Both the position numbers and the translations under genes were made by a program. This document shows, piece after piece, positions 50,026 through 61,379 of a DNA stretch of 64,000 nt. The stretch covers positions 24,862,001 through 24,926,000 of the forward strand of contig NC_046676.1 of NCBI RefSeq assembly GCF_003369915.1. The letters are read 5' to 3'. Below the pieces are notes generated by a model. The model made no database searches. It was given only the letters and a program-made list of their open reading frames with translations, and was not told where the DNA came from. The stretch comes from Drosophila miranda. Taxonomy: Eukaryota; Arthropoda; Insecta; Diptera; Drosophilidae. Position 1 is the stretch's first letter, and every line of letters begins with the position of its first letter.

Positions 50026-51512
50026 GACTGAACCAAACTCTTTATCGTTTTCGTTCCCATTGATCCCGAGACAATCATCTGTTTCTAATTTATACGTCAA
50101 GTGCTGTTTATTTCGGTCCGGCTGCTAAATTCGGCTGGGTGTTAACTTCCAGTTCCAATCAGACAGACAGGCAGGCGGGCGACCAGTTCGTAATTTATAA
50201 ATCTTAACGGAAACAGTCCGATGCGGTTCTCGCACAGTGGATCTGTTCGATTGATCCGTGTGGGAGTTTACGAGAAATCTAGGAAATATCTGTAGAACCT
50301 TCCGTAGAGATATACGAGTTACACTGTTTGCTCGGACTGTACTTTTGATGCAAACTAAAGTATAACATAAATGTAATAGATTTTCTTGTAAAGAAAGTTT
50401 TTTTGCGAAAGAACCCATTGGACATAACACCTTGGAATGTGACTGTCGGATGTTCATATATCATAGTGTTTTGATAATTTTGCAATCTGTCAAATCAGAT
50501 TTTTTGAACATTTTTGAAGCTTCCGTAAGGATTTAAGTCTGGAGTACATTTACTCCTTTAACCCAATTAAAAAAGAAAGAAAAGAAAGTTACGTCGATAG
50601 CCTAGGCCTCTGTTTGACAGATTTCAGAATTACAGACTTTAATCGTTCTCTCTTTCATATCATTCAATCTCCGTTGTAAATAAAATCAACTGAATCCCAG
50701 TGTACTTTCTGTTATATTTCACGCCTGGTTGCATGTGAGTGACCTAACCGGCATTCATTATAACACTGTGATGAAATGTGTTTGCAATCAGCCGATCGCT
50801 AATTAATTTTTGATCACTCAGGATCACATTAAAAAGCTGTTAATTAATCAATGAGAATGCACCCAGCACCAACACCGCCACTCATCCCATAGTAACCATC
50901 CATCCATAAACGCGAAAACAATGCACGCTGAATCAAGTTGGGCTCGAGTTGCCTGGTATTTTTTCAGTCAATTGTTGGCAATTTACGGCCGACAGCCTGT
51001 GCCTGTGCCTGTGCCTGAAGCTGGAACTAGGCCTAGATGCAGCAGACTCCTATAACTCAGGCCTCCCTGTGTGGGATTGGCCTGTGGAGTTGACAAGGGA
51101 TCACAGCAGCTGCCCCTGCTCCTCCGCGCCTCCTTCCGCTGCCCACTCAGAGCATGCCAGAGTTCCCCTCTCATGCATCTGGCATTTGGCATCTGGCTCT
51201 CCCTATCCCCATCCGAATCTGAATCAGAATCAGTGTCTGATTTTTATCTTGTTTTATCTGCAGCCATGCATCATAAATGAGTTCGCTGCCTGCCGTTTTT
51301 CCTGTCCACACAAATCTCTCGAGTGCACTCCCACGGACACTCACATCTCTGTTGGCTGTAGGTTATGCAAATTCCGATTACGAGGCTTTATCGCCATCAG
51401 AATCGGAGATCTGGTGCCCAGCTGCCAAATAAAGATCTCTGTTGGGACAGCTCTAGCGTTTATTGGACACTTGGTATGAGATTAGGAATGGGAATGGCAA
51501 TGGGAGGCCCTA
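50026..51512. other. Convergent spacer between CAP gene B and BBS9
   Basis: 1.5 kb with no supported gene. GTGCCT repeats lie near 50999-51018. The 51080-51470 stretch has open frames with no domain features. Confidence 0.4.
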
Positions 51513-54500
51513 CTACCACCAGATGCCTAGGTCGCTGAACAGCTCCTCGGTGGTAGGGAGCTCAAAGTCTTCGTTGACCCACTCGGAGCGTGGCTGGCTA
51601 GAGGTCTTCTGGGTCCCAGTGCTAGTCCCAGTCCCAGTTCCAGTGCCATACTCCTTGCGGTATCCCACGTCCTCTCGCAGATCCTCCTCGTCGTACTCCT
51701 CATCGTCTTCGACGGCTTCCAAGGAGCTGGTCATGTGGGACTTGCGCTTGTGCGGTGCCTGCGGCAGGCACTGGTCCCCCAGCATGCGCTGCATTCTGCC
51801 AATCTCATCCGCTTGCTTGGCCGGCTGCTGCTCCTCCTCCACCTCCACCGGCTGCTCTGCGCCGGACGAGTCGACGCCGCTACCGGCTGCCGGCTGCGGA
51901 GAAGCCGCCAGACGCACAATTCGATCGAAGAGCGTGGCAAAGTGCCGCCTGAAGCGACCATAGTCGAAGCTGTCCTTGTTGGTGTCGGTGGCATCCAGCA
52001 GTCCATGGGTCGAAGTCGATTTGGAGCGGGTCAGTGGCCCAAAGTGATGCAGCATGTCTATGCCGGGCGCCATCGATTCTTCCCAACTCTGTAAAGAAAA
52101 TAGGTGGCAATCAGGTTCGATTTTTCCCAGTTTTTCACTCAGTGTCCACTCACCAGTTCGGTCCAGTCCTCGACGGGAACACTTAGAACAGAGCCGACAA
52201 CGTTGACTACGCGCTCCTCCAGGTTCAGGGCTTGAATAATCCATTTGGCCAAAGCCACGGCGCAGTTTAGGTCACAGCGTTGCCTGCAATCGATAATTAA
52301 ATTAATTCAAAAAGAGTATGACATCAATTGTATACCCTGTACTCGTAATAATGTTCTTTCTCTAAGGAGAGGCGAACATTTGCCAAAGAGTTAGAGTACT
52401 TTTCTGATTGTTCGGAGCATTTCCCTATCTCTATGTATCTCTTTCGAGGGTATCAAACAATCTTTATTTTAATGGAAAGCGCTGGAATAAGTTATAGTGG
52501 GAGAATAGCCTAATGGCCTGGGTAATTATCGGACACTCCATGTGGCACGCACAGCCCCCATGCACCCACCTGCGCTCGTCCCGCCGTATATCTACGAGCT
52601 TGTCGCCCTCGAGTATCAGCTGGTCGTAGTTCGTCTCGATTTGCATGGTGAGGGCCTCCTTGGGCTCCTGCTCCTGCTGCTCCTGCAACTGTCGCTGGAG
52701 GGTCTTGAACTGCTGCCAGAGGTCCTCCATTTTCTCCTGGAGGAAGCGAGAGGGAGACGTGATAATGAGAGATGCTTCTCCATGGGGGAATCTCCGCCAC
52801 TCACCGTCTGCTTTCGAATGTTCTGCTGGGTCTCGTGGTGCACGTCGACGCGATGGAGGATGGGCTGGGCAGGCAGGAAGGGGGCGGCCATGAGCCGCTC
52901 CACGCACCGATTGAGCACCCCGCGCTTGAGTTTCTTCTTGTCCATCTTAAGGAGGCCAGCGGAGCTGTCCAGCTGCAGCGTCGTCTGCACAAGGCGCTCC
53001 AGGATCATTGCAAAAGTCTCCACGTAGTCGGACTGGATGCGGATGCGGTTGGAGCTCTTGGCCGCTACCACAGTGATGACCTCGGACTGCTTATCCAGGC
53101 CGGGGCACAGCAGCTGGAGGCCGAGGGCGTGGGCATCGGCCTGTCCCTCGAGGAACTCTCCAAAGAAAGTTCCCAGTTTCGGAGCGACGTGTCTGCTGGT
53201 GATACTGTACGTCAGCTTGATACCCGCCGCCTTCTGGGGCTGACACACGCGATAGAACATGCCCAGCGGCAGGTGGGCGTTCTGCTGTATGACCCGCGGA
53301 ATGCCCTGGGTAGGATATCTCGAGAGAATTAGGATGCAGATCCTGCACATGACACTCACCCGAGGACTCACAAAGGAGGCCACCACCTCCACTTTGGTGC
53401 TGTGGATGTGTAGCAGTTCGGCAATATAAAAGTCCAGCTTCAGCTCCTGGCTGGTGCCCGCGACCACGTCCACAAAGCTCATGGTGTCCTGGCTGCAGCG
53501 AACGCCGTTGGGCGTCTGGAACACCAGTTGCAACTCCGCCAGGTCCGCTTTGATTTTGAAGCGCAGCAAGCCCTTGGCCGAGGGCATCTCCTTGACGGCC
53601 ACGTCGGCAGGCACGTCCAGCAAAAGGGTGTCCAGATCCTCAGAGACATCCGTCTGGATGCTAAAGCTGAGACGCACCTGATCCGCTGCCTGCTGATTGA
53701 GAGCGTCCATGTCGCGTACATCCACTGCCTCCTTGATCTCGTCCTCCAGCTGTTGCAGCTCCTTATGCGCCTGGGCGAAGCTCAGCGCCTCGATGTTCAG
53801 CGGCTGCACCTGAAACGTGAAGGGATCGGCGCCCAGATATCCCACTTCGAGCTGGCCCCTGGCCCCGAGCGTCACTATGCCCCCGGCCAGGCCCTGCATA
53901 TTGGAGCGCTGTATGGCCACCGGAGCGTTCGACTGGTTTGGCCACTGTGCCGCCCAAATGATGTTGGCCTCTTCGTAGACATGCAGCTTCGAAGAGTCCG
54001 AAATGATGGCTGTGATCAGGCGTGCGCCGGGCTCTGCGTCGCCATATAGAATCAATATATAGGAAAGGTAGCTCTCCGTAGGATGACCAAGGCTTACCCC
54101 AATAATAGCCCACTACGAAGCTGTGGAAACACTTGGGGGCGTAGTCCAACTTCAGAATAAAGATGAACTTCCCATTGTCATCCAGGGAGATGAAGTTCCG
54201 CTCGCCCAGGATCATGATGTAGGAGCAGTTCCTGCAAGATATGGGATACATCGTCGGATCGAATCCAATCCTTCGCTCCAGTACTCACTCCTTTACTTGG
54301 ACCACCCGCATGTCGACAATGCCCTCGCCCACACCCTGCGTCCAGGTGGGCTGGTAGCTGCTCTTGGTCATCAGCGAGTGGGACAGGTCCTGGTAGCTAT
54401 AGCACTGCAGGTGCCAAGTGGCACTGAATCGGAAGAAGCTGTCGGTGCGCTCGCAGTAGGACACCGGAGCCGGCAGTGCCCGGTATCCGGGGAAACGACA

Positions 54501-55072
54501 CTCGTAGGAGATGCCGTCCTGCTCGTAGAAAGTCAAGGTCCCGTCCAGATGTACCACACAGAAGAACTCGCGGCCCTTCACCTGCCCGAAGTGGCCCTGG
54601 CACAGGCCGAAGGCCACCCGTTGGAATTTGTGCTCCGCATGCAGCTGCAGGCGCACCTGGGCTCCGTGTTCCGCCAGTCCGCTGATGGCTTGGACGTTGT
54701 AGATGGCGATGGCGTTGGGCAGGAGCACGCCCAGCTGGTTGGTGTTCTCGTTGCGAACGTTCCTGGAGGAGTTGGTGAATGTTAGACCATATTCTTCTAG
54801 CAGTCAGAGGCGACTCACCCGCTAAACTTTCCGGCATACAAGCCGAGAATTGGGGCCGGCATCAGAGTCTCCAGCAGGAGATCGGTGGCATCGTAGCCCC
54901 GCCTGTGCGGGTAGTAGATGCTCAGCTGCCCCGTCTGGGAGCCCACTATGATGTAGTCCTTCTCCTGTTCCTCCAGGCCAAAGCGGGCGCACAGTAGGCT
55001 GGCCACATCGTATTGCTCTCCGGGATCGGCGCACTGGGCAGACCACCAGCTGCAGACATTGAACAGCGACAT
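51513..55072 (-). CDS. BBS9: BBS9 (PTHB1), BBSome subunit
   Basis: BBSome component for membrane-protein traffic in cilia. Minus-strand exons: 54819-55072, 54289-54762, 54098-54231, 53360-54033, 52805-53305, 52570-52736, 52154-52283 and 51513-52088, consistent in phase, 969 aa against about 890 in human. The N-terminal beta-propeller opens with the family start MSLFNVCSWW, then YIIVGSQTGQLSIYYPHRR and GKFSG, with later blades LDGTLTFYEQDGI and NFISLDDNGKF. The middle segment (SSKLHVYEEANIIWAAQWP, then IVTLGARGQLEVGYLG) matches PTHB1. A coiled coil follows (WQQFKTLQRQLQEQQEQE), then an acidic Gln/Glu-rich tail with a GTGTGTGTSTGT run and C-terminal FSDLGIWW. In flies it should act in ciliated sensory neurons and sperm. 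Intron 4 (53306-53359) is only 54 bp and open in frame. Confidence 0.93.
52320..52460. repeat. Possible short DINE-1/mini-me remnant in a BBS9 intron
   Basis: GTATACCCTGTACTCGTAA at the left and TCGAGGGTATCAAA at the right resemble the inverted TATACCC ends of the element at 16279-16941, enclosing about 110 bp. The similarity is short, so this is tentative. Confidence 0.3.
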
Positions 55073-55637
55073 GGATGTACTGAGTCGACTGAGTCGTCCA
55101 ACTGAAAGAGTCATTGTCATTGTTGTGGCAGAATTGGATGTTGCCATGGCCACCATCCAAACAGCTGGCTGTCATGGCAGTAGTTCCAGCAGGACACTCC
55201 CACCGAAGGTAAATGTACCAAGGAAGGAGCATGAACACCTGTTGTCAGGTGCAAAACTTACACGGACGGTACAGTACACTATTACAAATGGAAGTTCTAC
55301 GTACGTTTTACAAACTACACAAATCGTGGTTCTAACATCGGATAAGCGAATGGCAACACCATACCAATCAAGTGGCGCCACAAAACCGCCTTCAAAGCTA
55401 AATTCAAAATGTAAAACCAGCCAGTCGGAGCTACCATTACCCTGTATCTCAAACGCTTCCGAATCGAATATTTCCCTATATCATTTGAGTACCAGATTTC
55501 TATACCCGGTACTCAAATTTTCTTCGAAATGATGACAAGCAACATAGAGCATGAAACCCTATATGTATATGCAGATCAAAGTTCGGGATATAATTCGATG
55601 ATATACGAGAGATATTCCTTATTTAATAAGTGAAGAC
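55073..55637. promoter_or_regulatory. BBS9 5' flank
   Basis: Upstream of the minus-strand BBS9 start. No TATA box or X-box was recognised by eye. TTCTATACCCGGTACTCAAA near 55499-55518 resembles a DINE-1/mini-me end, perhaps a fragment. TSD copy AGAC at 55634-55637 marks the junction with the solo LTR. Confidence 0.35.
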
Positions 55638-56358
55638 TGTGATGGACCTATTTCAGGCTGAGTTAAGCTCAGTCCCGTCCAGGGGTCAATCCACAAGAAA
55701 TTTGTATAAATGTGATGGAACCTTAAGGGCGGCGTCAGGGGGCGGCCTGTCGTAGAGAGGTGGATCGGGGCTAGGATGGGCGTCGCTCGTCGTGTATACG
55801 AAACGGCTGCGTAGACTCGGGGTGGGGTGGCGTCGGTGCCTCGACTAATTGGGGTGAACTTACGCAATCGGGGGTTTTTTACTTTGATAATTCGACACTT
55901 TATTGTAATTCTTAGCGGTTTAAATGAACTTATTTTAATTGGTCGCCGATGTCTTCTTGTGAGTTCCGGGTACCGCGTCTGTACTCCGGACCGGGTCTCT
56001 GCGTAAGTTGCTCTTTGGTTCTCGTCGCCGTCTTTTTATAGGCCCGTATTGCTGGGTCTGCGGGTTTGACAAATGCACTTCCGCGTCGGGGTGAACTTTG
56101 CCGTTCTTGGTGATCGTCGCAGATTTTGGCGGCGCCGACTTTCCTCCGTCGATGAACCCGGAAGACCGCACTCGGCCGATGGCTTGGCTTGGAGTGGGGA
56201 AAGTTCGCTTGACCTGATGTCTTTGGTCATCGTTCTGGAGTTGGCGCGTGTTGATCGGTGTTTGCTTGCGGAGGGGGCGTTGGTTGTGGGGTGCGGTGCG
56301 ATGCGCTCATTATAGGTCGGGGGACGGATTGTATCGAAACCTTTTAGGTTCGTTACAA
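55638..56358 (-). mobile_element. Solo LTR of a gypsy-like retrotransposon
   Basis: A 721-bp segment starts TGTGATGGAC and ends GTTCGTTACA on the plus strand (TG...CA) and is flanked by a 4-bp direct duplication AGAC (55634-55637 and 56359-56362). Read on the minus strand it begins TGTAACGAACC and contains a TATA box (TATAAAAAG at about 56032-56040), and about 130 bp later a poly(A) signal AATAAA (55899-55904), the order expected of U3-R-U5. No internal retroviral coding region is present on either side, so it is a solo LTR left by recombination between two LTRs. A 4-bp duplication fits the gypsy/Ty3 class. Confidence 0.8.
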
Positions 56359-56964
56359 GACATAGTCGACAAACACGAATCTAACGTTCATATGTGATAT
56401 TTTGGGGGTCAGACACAACGCCTTTCACCTTTAGAGGAGGGCAAGACTGGGGTAAGACTGGTAAAGATAGGAGCTCCAACTGAAAACCGTATCAGTCTCA
56501 GACTGAGTCTCTTGCACACATGATACGTACATATGTGTGTATGTACGTCCTACGTATACCCGCCAGTCCATTGATAGTGTTCACGTGCTGGCGGAGAACG
56601 CGTCGCCGTCAGCTGATGGAGATAGCATCGTCGCTGGCGTCGTCTCACTCCGTAACTATGGGACCCGCGGGAGCTTTTCGATGTCTCCTTTGTAGTCGTG
56701 GTTGAGCGTCTGTGTAGGTATTTCTGTGTGGGTGGTGCGCTGCACGCAACAGCTGCGTGTTATCGTCCCGTGTCCGTATCTGTGCCGCCGCGCCGGACAA
56801 GCTCTACGGAGAGTCGGATATATACTACTCGCACTTTGTATCATTTACAATCGGCGTGATAATGCGCCTTGCTTTCGTGAGAAATGCCGAATTTATAATT
56901 TGGGAATGCGATTGGGAGCCAAGGTCATTTGTAGGTCTGGCCGTTTCATGTAGGTCTTGTTGGG

Positions 56965-56972
56965 TATAAATA
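56965..56972 (+). promoter_or_regulatory. TATA box
   Basis: TATAAATA on the plus strand within GGGTATAAATAGCC, about 1.7 kb upstream of the dehydrogenase start codon. It is the best core-promoter match in this interval. Confidence 0.5.
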
Positions 56973-58364
56973 GCCGTGGGCTCTTCTTGCTCAATTGCGC
57001 AAGTGATACTGACCTTACCCATTGCCCATGTCCCCCCATGACGTATCTGTATCTACTCGAGCCCACAAGTGCCGGTCTGTTTCCTGTCTACTCTGCGGCA
57101 GCCGTCTCGCCTGTGACGTCGCGCGGTCAATAGCTGGACAAGCGACGCACAAGATGGTTCTGCCGGAGTGATTCATTCATGAATTCAATTTCCATTCCCC
57201 ACTAGATCTACGCCATGCGTAGCAGTTGTGAAATTATGGTTATCAGCAGGGGCACGGGTACGGGCATGACACTGTTCAGGAAACTGCCGCCGCAATGGAA
57301 ACCCACAGAAGAATCACCGGTTCGACCTCCGTTCCACCTATGTTGGAGAGTGCCGCTTTATCAGCACTTGGCCGAACGCTTCTATTTGAATAGAGCGCGA
57401 AACAATCAGCAATCAGAAATATCATTCGCTCTGCGCTCAGTTACAAAGCGCACACCCAAGACACTCGACGTGGGCTCATCGCAAAGGTGGGCATCGCATC
57501 CGAGTAGAGGGGCGGAATCGGCATTTTGCGGCACGAGAGTATCTTGTATCTGGTATCTGGGTGTGAGATTCACGAACGACTTGCTGGCCAATTAGCTGGC
57601 TAGACACTCGAGAGACACAGGGGCGCGGCGTGGCATAGTTACAACAGCTGTTCGTTGGCCGAGTACCGAGCACGATTTCCGAGCGGCAAGGCATATGTAC
57701 ATTGTAGCATTGCATATTGCACTGAAAGCTGCCGAGCCAAAAAGCTGCACCTGCACTTGCACAGTGCACTCTGCCAGCGAACGAGACGGACCGGACAGAG
57801 CGGACGGAGAGCTACTTAGGAGCGCAGCAGGAAAGGGTTACGCTTCCAGTATCAGCATCAGCATTAGCCGCAGCATCAGCAACAGCATCGGCAACGGAAT
57901 AGCAATAGCAATAGCCAGAAGGCAAACGGTAAGCAGCTCAATACCCGATTCGCCCTGGCTGAGTGCGGACGCGCGGACCGTCGACGCGAAAAGTGACTCA
58001 AACTCTGATGTAATCATTTTCTGTTACGCCCGCTAAATACATATGTATGTTCTGAACAGACTCGGCATTCTCCCCGTCGTGGTCTGTTGTATTCGCTGTG
58101 GAATTTATTCAGGTTTTGCGTTTCACTGTCTACTGTCGAAACGCTTTCGGTCCGGAACTTAAGGTAAAATCCGCCACCCGATTCCGAGAATCGGAGTCTC
58201 GATTCTGGAGCACATCTGTTCAGTGTCGTCCGTGGACGTGTTCCGTGTCCGGGTGCGAGTCCAGTATTTTATCCCTACAGCTGGCTCTGGGTCTGGCCCC
58301 CCATCTCAATGGAACAGTATTGATTTGACACACTAAATATTCGGGTATTCGCAATGGAACTTCC

Positions 58365-58391
58365 AGAGAGAGAGAGAGAGAGAGAGAGAGA
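58365..58391. repeat. (GA)n microsatellite
   Basis: About 13 AG units in the leader region of the dehydrogenase gene; a possible GAGA-factor site. Confidence 0.75.
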
Positions 58392-58662
58392 CAAGAGAGT
58401 GAAAAGTTTGCATCAAAGCTCTGGCCAAAGCTGTTGCTTGGTCAGAGTGGGAGTGGGAGAGCATATCTATGCTTGGGAGAGCTTGCTCTCTTTATCTTGA
58501 CAGCTGGCCGTTGGAGTGAGATGCAACTAAAAGCGGGAGAGAGAATAAAATATTGTAGAAATACTCTTTGGAGATACTCAAAGAAATACATTTTTATTAA
58601 TATGGAATGCTTCTCCGATCTCTTGGCAGCACAAGCAACAATTAAAAGGAACTCCCTGAGCG

Positions 58663-61212
58663 ATGACTTCGCGGATGTTCAAGTTCGGCGTGACCGCCAC
58701 CAGTGCAGCCGTGGGATCCGTTCTGGCCGCCTGGACCCTCGACCACTGGAACACCCCCCGTGTGGTGAACAATGCTGCGGTGGCACCGCCGAAGAGAAAG
58801 CGCACACTGCCCATGCGATCTGAGCAGATCAAGTCTCTGATGAGCGGCGAGGAGTTCGACGTGCTAATCATTGGCGGCGGAGCCACTGGAGCTGGGTGTG
58901 CCCTCGACTCGGTGACACGAGGTGAGTCAAGGCGGAAGCCCGTATAGAGGCACGTCTTAAGCTATTGTAACCCCCCTCTGTGCAGGTATGAAGACGGCTT
59001 TGGTGGAGCTGGACGATTTCGCCAGCGGCACCTCATCGCGCTCCACCAAGCTCATCCACGGCGGAGTGCGATACCTGCAGAAGGCTATTTTGGGCGTAAG
59101 TTCATCGCTCAACCGGATTATCTGCCCCGTAGAGAGCTAATCGTTGTCCTCCTTCCATTTCGGCTTCCACAGCTAGACCTTGAGCAGTACCGAATGGTGA
59201 AGGAGGCGCTGCAGGAGCGCGCCACCATGCTCGAATCGGCGCCCCACTTGACCCATCCGCTGCCCATTATGCTGCCCGTTTATACGTAAATGCACCCGAT
59301 CCCGCCCAGCATTCCGATCCACTAATTCCAATCCACTGATCTATCACGCAGGTGGTGGCAGGTGCCGTACTTCTGGGTGGGCATCAAGGCCTACGATTTT
59401 GTGGCGGGCGACCGCAACGTGAAGAGCTCCTACTATCTGTCCAAGAAGGACGCTCTGGAGCTGTTCCCCATGCTCAAGAAGGACAAGCTGTGCGGCGCTA
59501 TCGTTTACTACGACGGACAGCAGGACGACGCCCGCATGTGCCTGGCCGTGGCACTGACGGCAGCCCGCCACGGTGCCACCGTCTGCAATCACGTGGAGGT
59601 AAAGGAGTTGCTTAAGAAGGACGACGGCACCGGCAAGCAGGTGCTGTGCGGCGCCAAGCTCAAGGACCACATCTCCGGCAAGGAGTTCACCGTGAAGGCC
59701 AAGTGCATCGTGAACGCTACCGGCCCCTTCACGGACTCCATCCGCAAGATGGACAACCCCTCGGTGAAGAGCATCTGCTGCCCCAGCTCCGGCGTGCACA
59801 TCGTGCTCCCCGGCTACTACAGCCCCGACCAGATGGGCCTGCTCGATCCCTCGACGTCCGACGGACGCGTCATCTTCTTCCTGCCCTGGCAGCGGCAGAC
59901 GATCGCCGGCACCACCGATCTGCCCTGCGAGATCACCCACAACCCCATACCCACCGAGGACGAGATCCAGTTCATCCTGAAAGAGATCAAAAACTACCTG
60001 AACGCGGACGTGGAGGTGCGCCGCGGCGACGTCCTGTCCGCCTGGAGTGGCATCCGACCCCTGGTCTCTGACCCCAACAAGGACGACACTCAGTCCCTCG
60101 CCCGTAACCACATCGTCCACATAAGCCCCTCCAATCTTATCACCATTGCCGGCGGCAAGTGGACCACCTATCGCGCCATGGCCGAGCACACCATCGATGC
60201 GGCTATCAAGGGTTTGTATCCTTGCTTTTACGCCTAAGATTCCCGATCACTGATCGTATCTCCGTCCATCCATTCACAGCCTGCAATCTAAAGCCGGAGC
60301 GGGCGGAGGCCGTCACCTCCTACCTGAAGATCGAGGGCGGTCAGGGCTGGACACCGACCATGTACATCCGCCTGGTGCAGGACTTCGGGCTGGAGTGCGA
60401 GGTGGCACAGCACCTAGCCAAGTCGTACGGCGACCGCGCCTTTGCCGTCTCCAAGATGGCCTCACTGACGGGCAAGCGGTGGCCCATTATCGGCAACCGC
60501 ATTCACCCCGAGTTCCCCTATATCGACGCCGAGATCCGTTATGGCGTGCGCGAATATGCCTGCACGGCCGTGGATATGATCGCCCGCCGTCTGCGACTGG
60601 CCTTCCTCAACGTGCAGGCGGCGCAGGAGGCGCTTCCTGTGATTGTGGACATAATGGGCGAGGAGTTGAAGTGGTCCAAGGAGGAGAAGGAGCGCCAGAT
60701 CAAGGTCGCCACCGAGTTCTTGGCCAACGAGATGGGCCACTCGGTGAACCGCACCTCCAAGGAGCGCATACCCATCAAGCTTTCCAAGGAGGAGATCCAG
60801 ACCTACATCAAGCGCTTCCAGCTGATCGACAAGGACAAGAAGGGCTATGTCTCCATCAATGATATCCGCCGCGGCCTCAAGAGCTTCGGCGAAAGCGACG
60901 TTTCCGGCGAGCAGCTGCATGAGATCCTCCGCGAGATCGACACCAACATGAACGGCCAGGTTGAGCTCGACGAGTATCTACAGGTGCGTCTCTCACAGTC
61001 CCAATTTTGATTGGTGGATGTATCTGTTTCGATAATTTATTGAATTCTTACGTGGAAACTCTATTTGAATGCTGCAGATGATGTCCGCGATCAAGACGGG
61101 CGATGTGGCCTACTCCCGGTTTGCCCGTATGGCCGAGCTGGAGGAACAGAAGCACGAGGCTGCCAATCTCAAGCAGAAGATCAGCGTGGATCGCTCTGGC
61201 GGCGGCTTGTAA
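58663..61212 (+). CDS. Gpo1: Mitochondrial FAD-dependent glycerol-3-phosphate dehydrogenase
   Basis: Oxidises glycerol-3-phosphate to dihydroxyacetone phosphate on the outer face of the inner mitochondrial membrane and passes electrons to ubiquinone (glycerol-phosphate shuttle, important in flight muscle). Seven coding exons, 58663-58921, 58986-59095, 59173-59285, 59352-60211, 60280-60983 and 61078-61212 (six as listed; no further one found), are in phase and give 726 aa, matching GPD2. The N-terminus is a targeting and membrane segment. The FAD fold starts [16 protein letters not shown], followed by [17 protein letters not shown]. The C-terminal calcium-binding domain has two EF-hands, [12 protein letters not shown] (Asp at position 12) and canonical [12 protein letters not shown]. 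Poly(A) signal at 61327-61332. Codon use is strongly GC-biased, as in a highly expressed gene. It is convergent with the cGAS-like gene. Confidence 0.94.
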
Positions 61213-61326
61213 GCGCGCGACTTAACGACGACAGCGACGAAAGTCTCCAGTCCTGTCTGTCACCACCTTCTAGGGAAACGTTTTAGGTTTAAGATCGAAG
61301 ATCGAACTTCTTTTCATTTTGCTGTT

Positions 61327-61332
61327 AATAAA
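61327..61332 (+). terminator. Poly(A) signal of the dehydrogenase gene
   Basis: AATAAA 114 bp after the TAA stop and only about 50 bp from the stop codon of the convergent gene. Confidence 0.6.
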
Positions 61333-61379
61333 ACTCTTTCAACTCTTACCCGCCTCGATCTGCTCCTCCATATCCTTGG

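Larger units (their letters stand above)
56363..58662. promoter_or_regulatory. Upstream region and leader of the glycerol-3-phosphate dehydrogenase gene
   Basis: 2.3 kb before the start codon. A good TATA box (GTATAAATAG) lies at 56964-56973, placing one likely start near 56996-57000. GC-rich, AGC-repetitive sequence at 57720-57930 could be a second leader exon. GA microsatellites lie at 58365-58391. Alternative promoters are known for this family, but exon boundaries upstream of the ATG could not be fixed. Confidence 0.45.

Noticed and set aside
55935-56171. Open frames inside the solo LTR
   Set aside because: They lie entirely in U3/R sequence of an LTR with its own TATA box and poly(A) signal; no retroviral protein motif is visible.
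57215-57595. 126-codon frame upstream of the dehydrogenase gene
   Set aside because: No domain and mixed composition; it overlaps a probable leader region and shows no splice continuity with the real coding exons.
58434-58823. Alternative 129-codon frame overlapping the dehydrogenase start
   Set aside because: It is out of frame with the conserved FAD-domain protein that starts at 58663 and has no features of its own.
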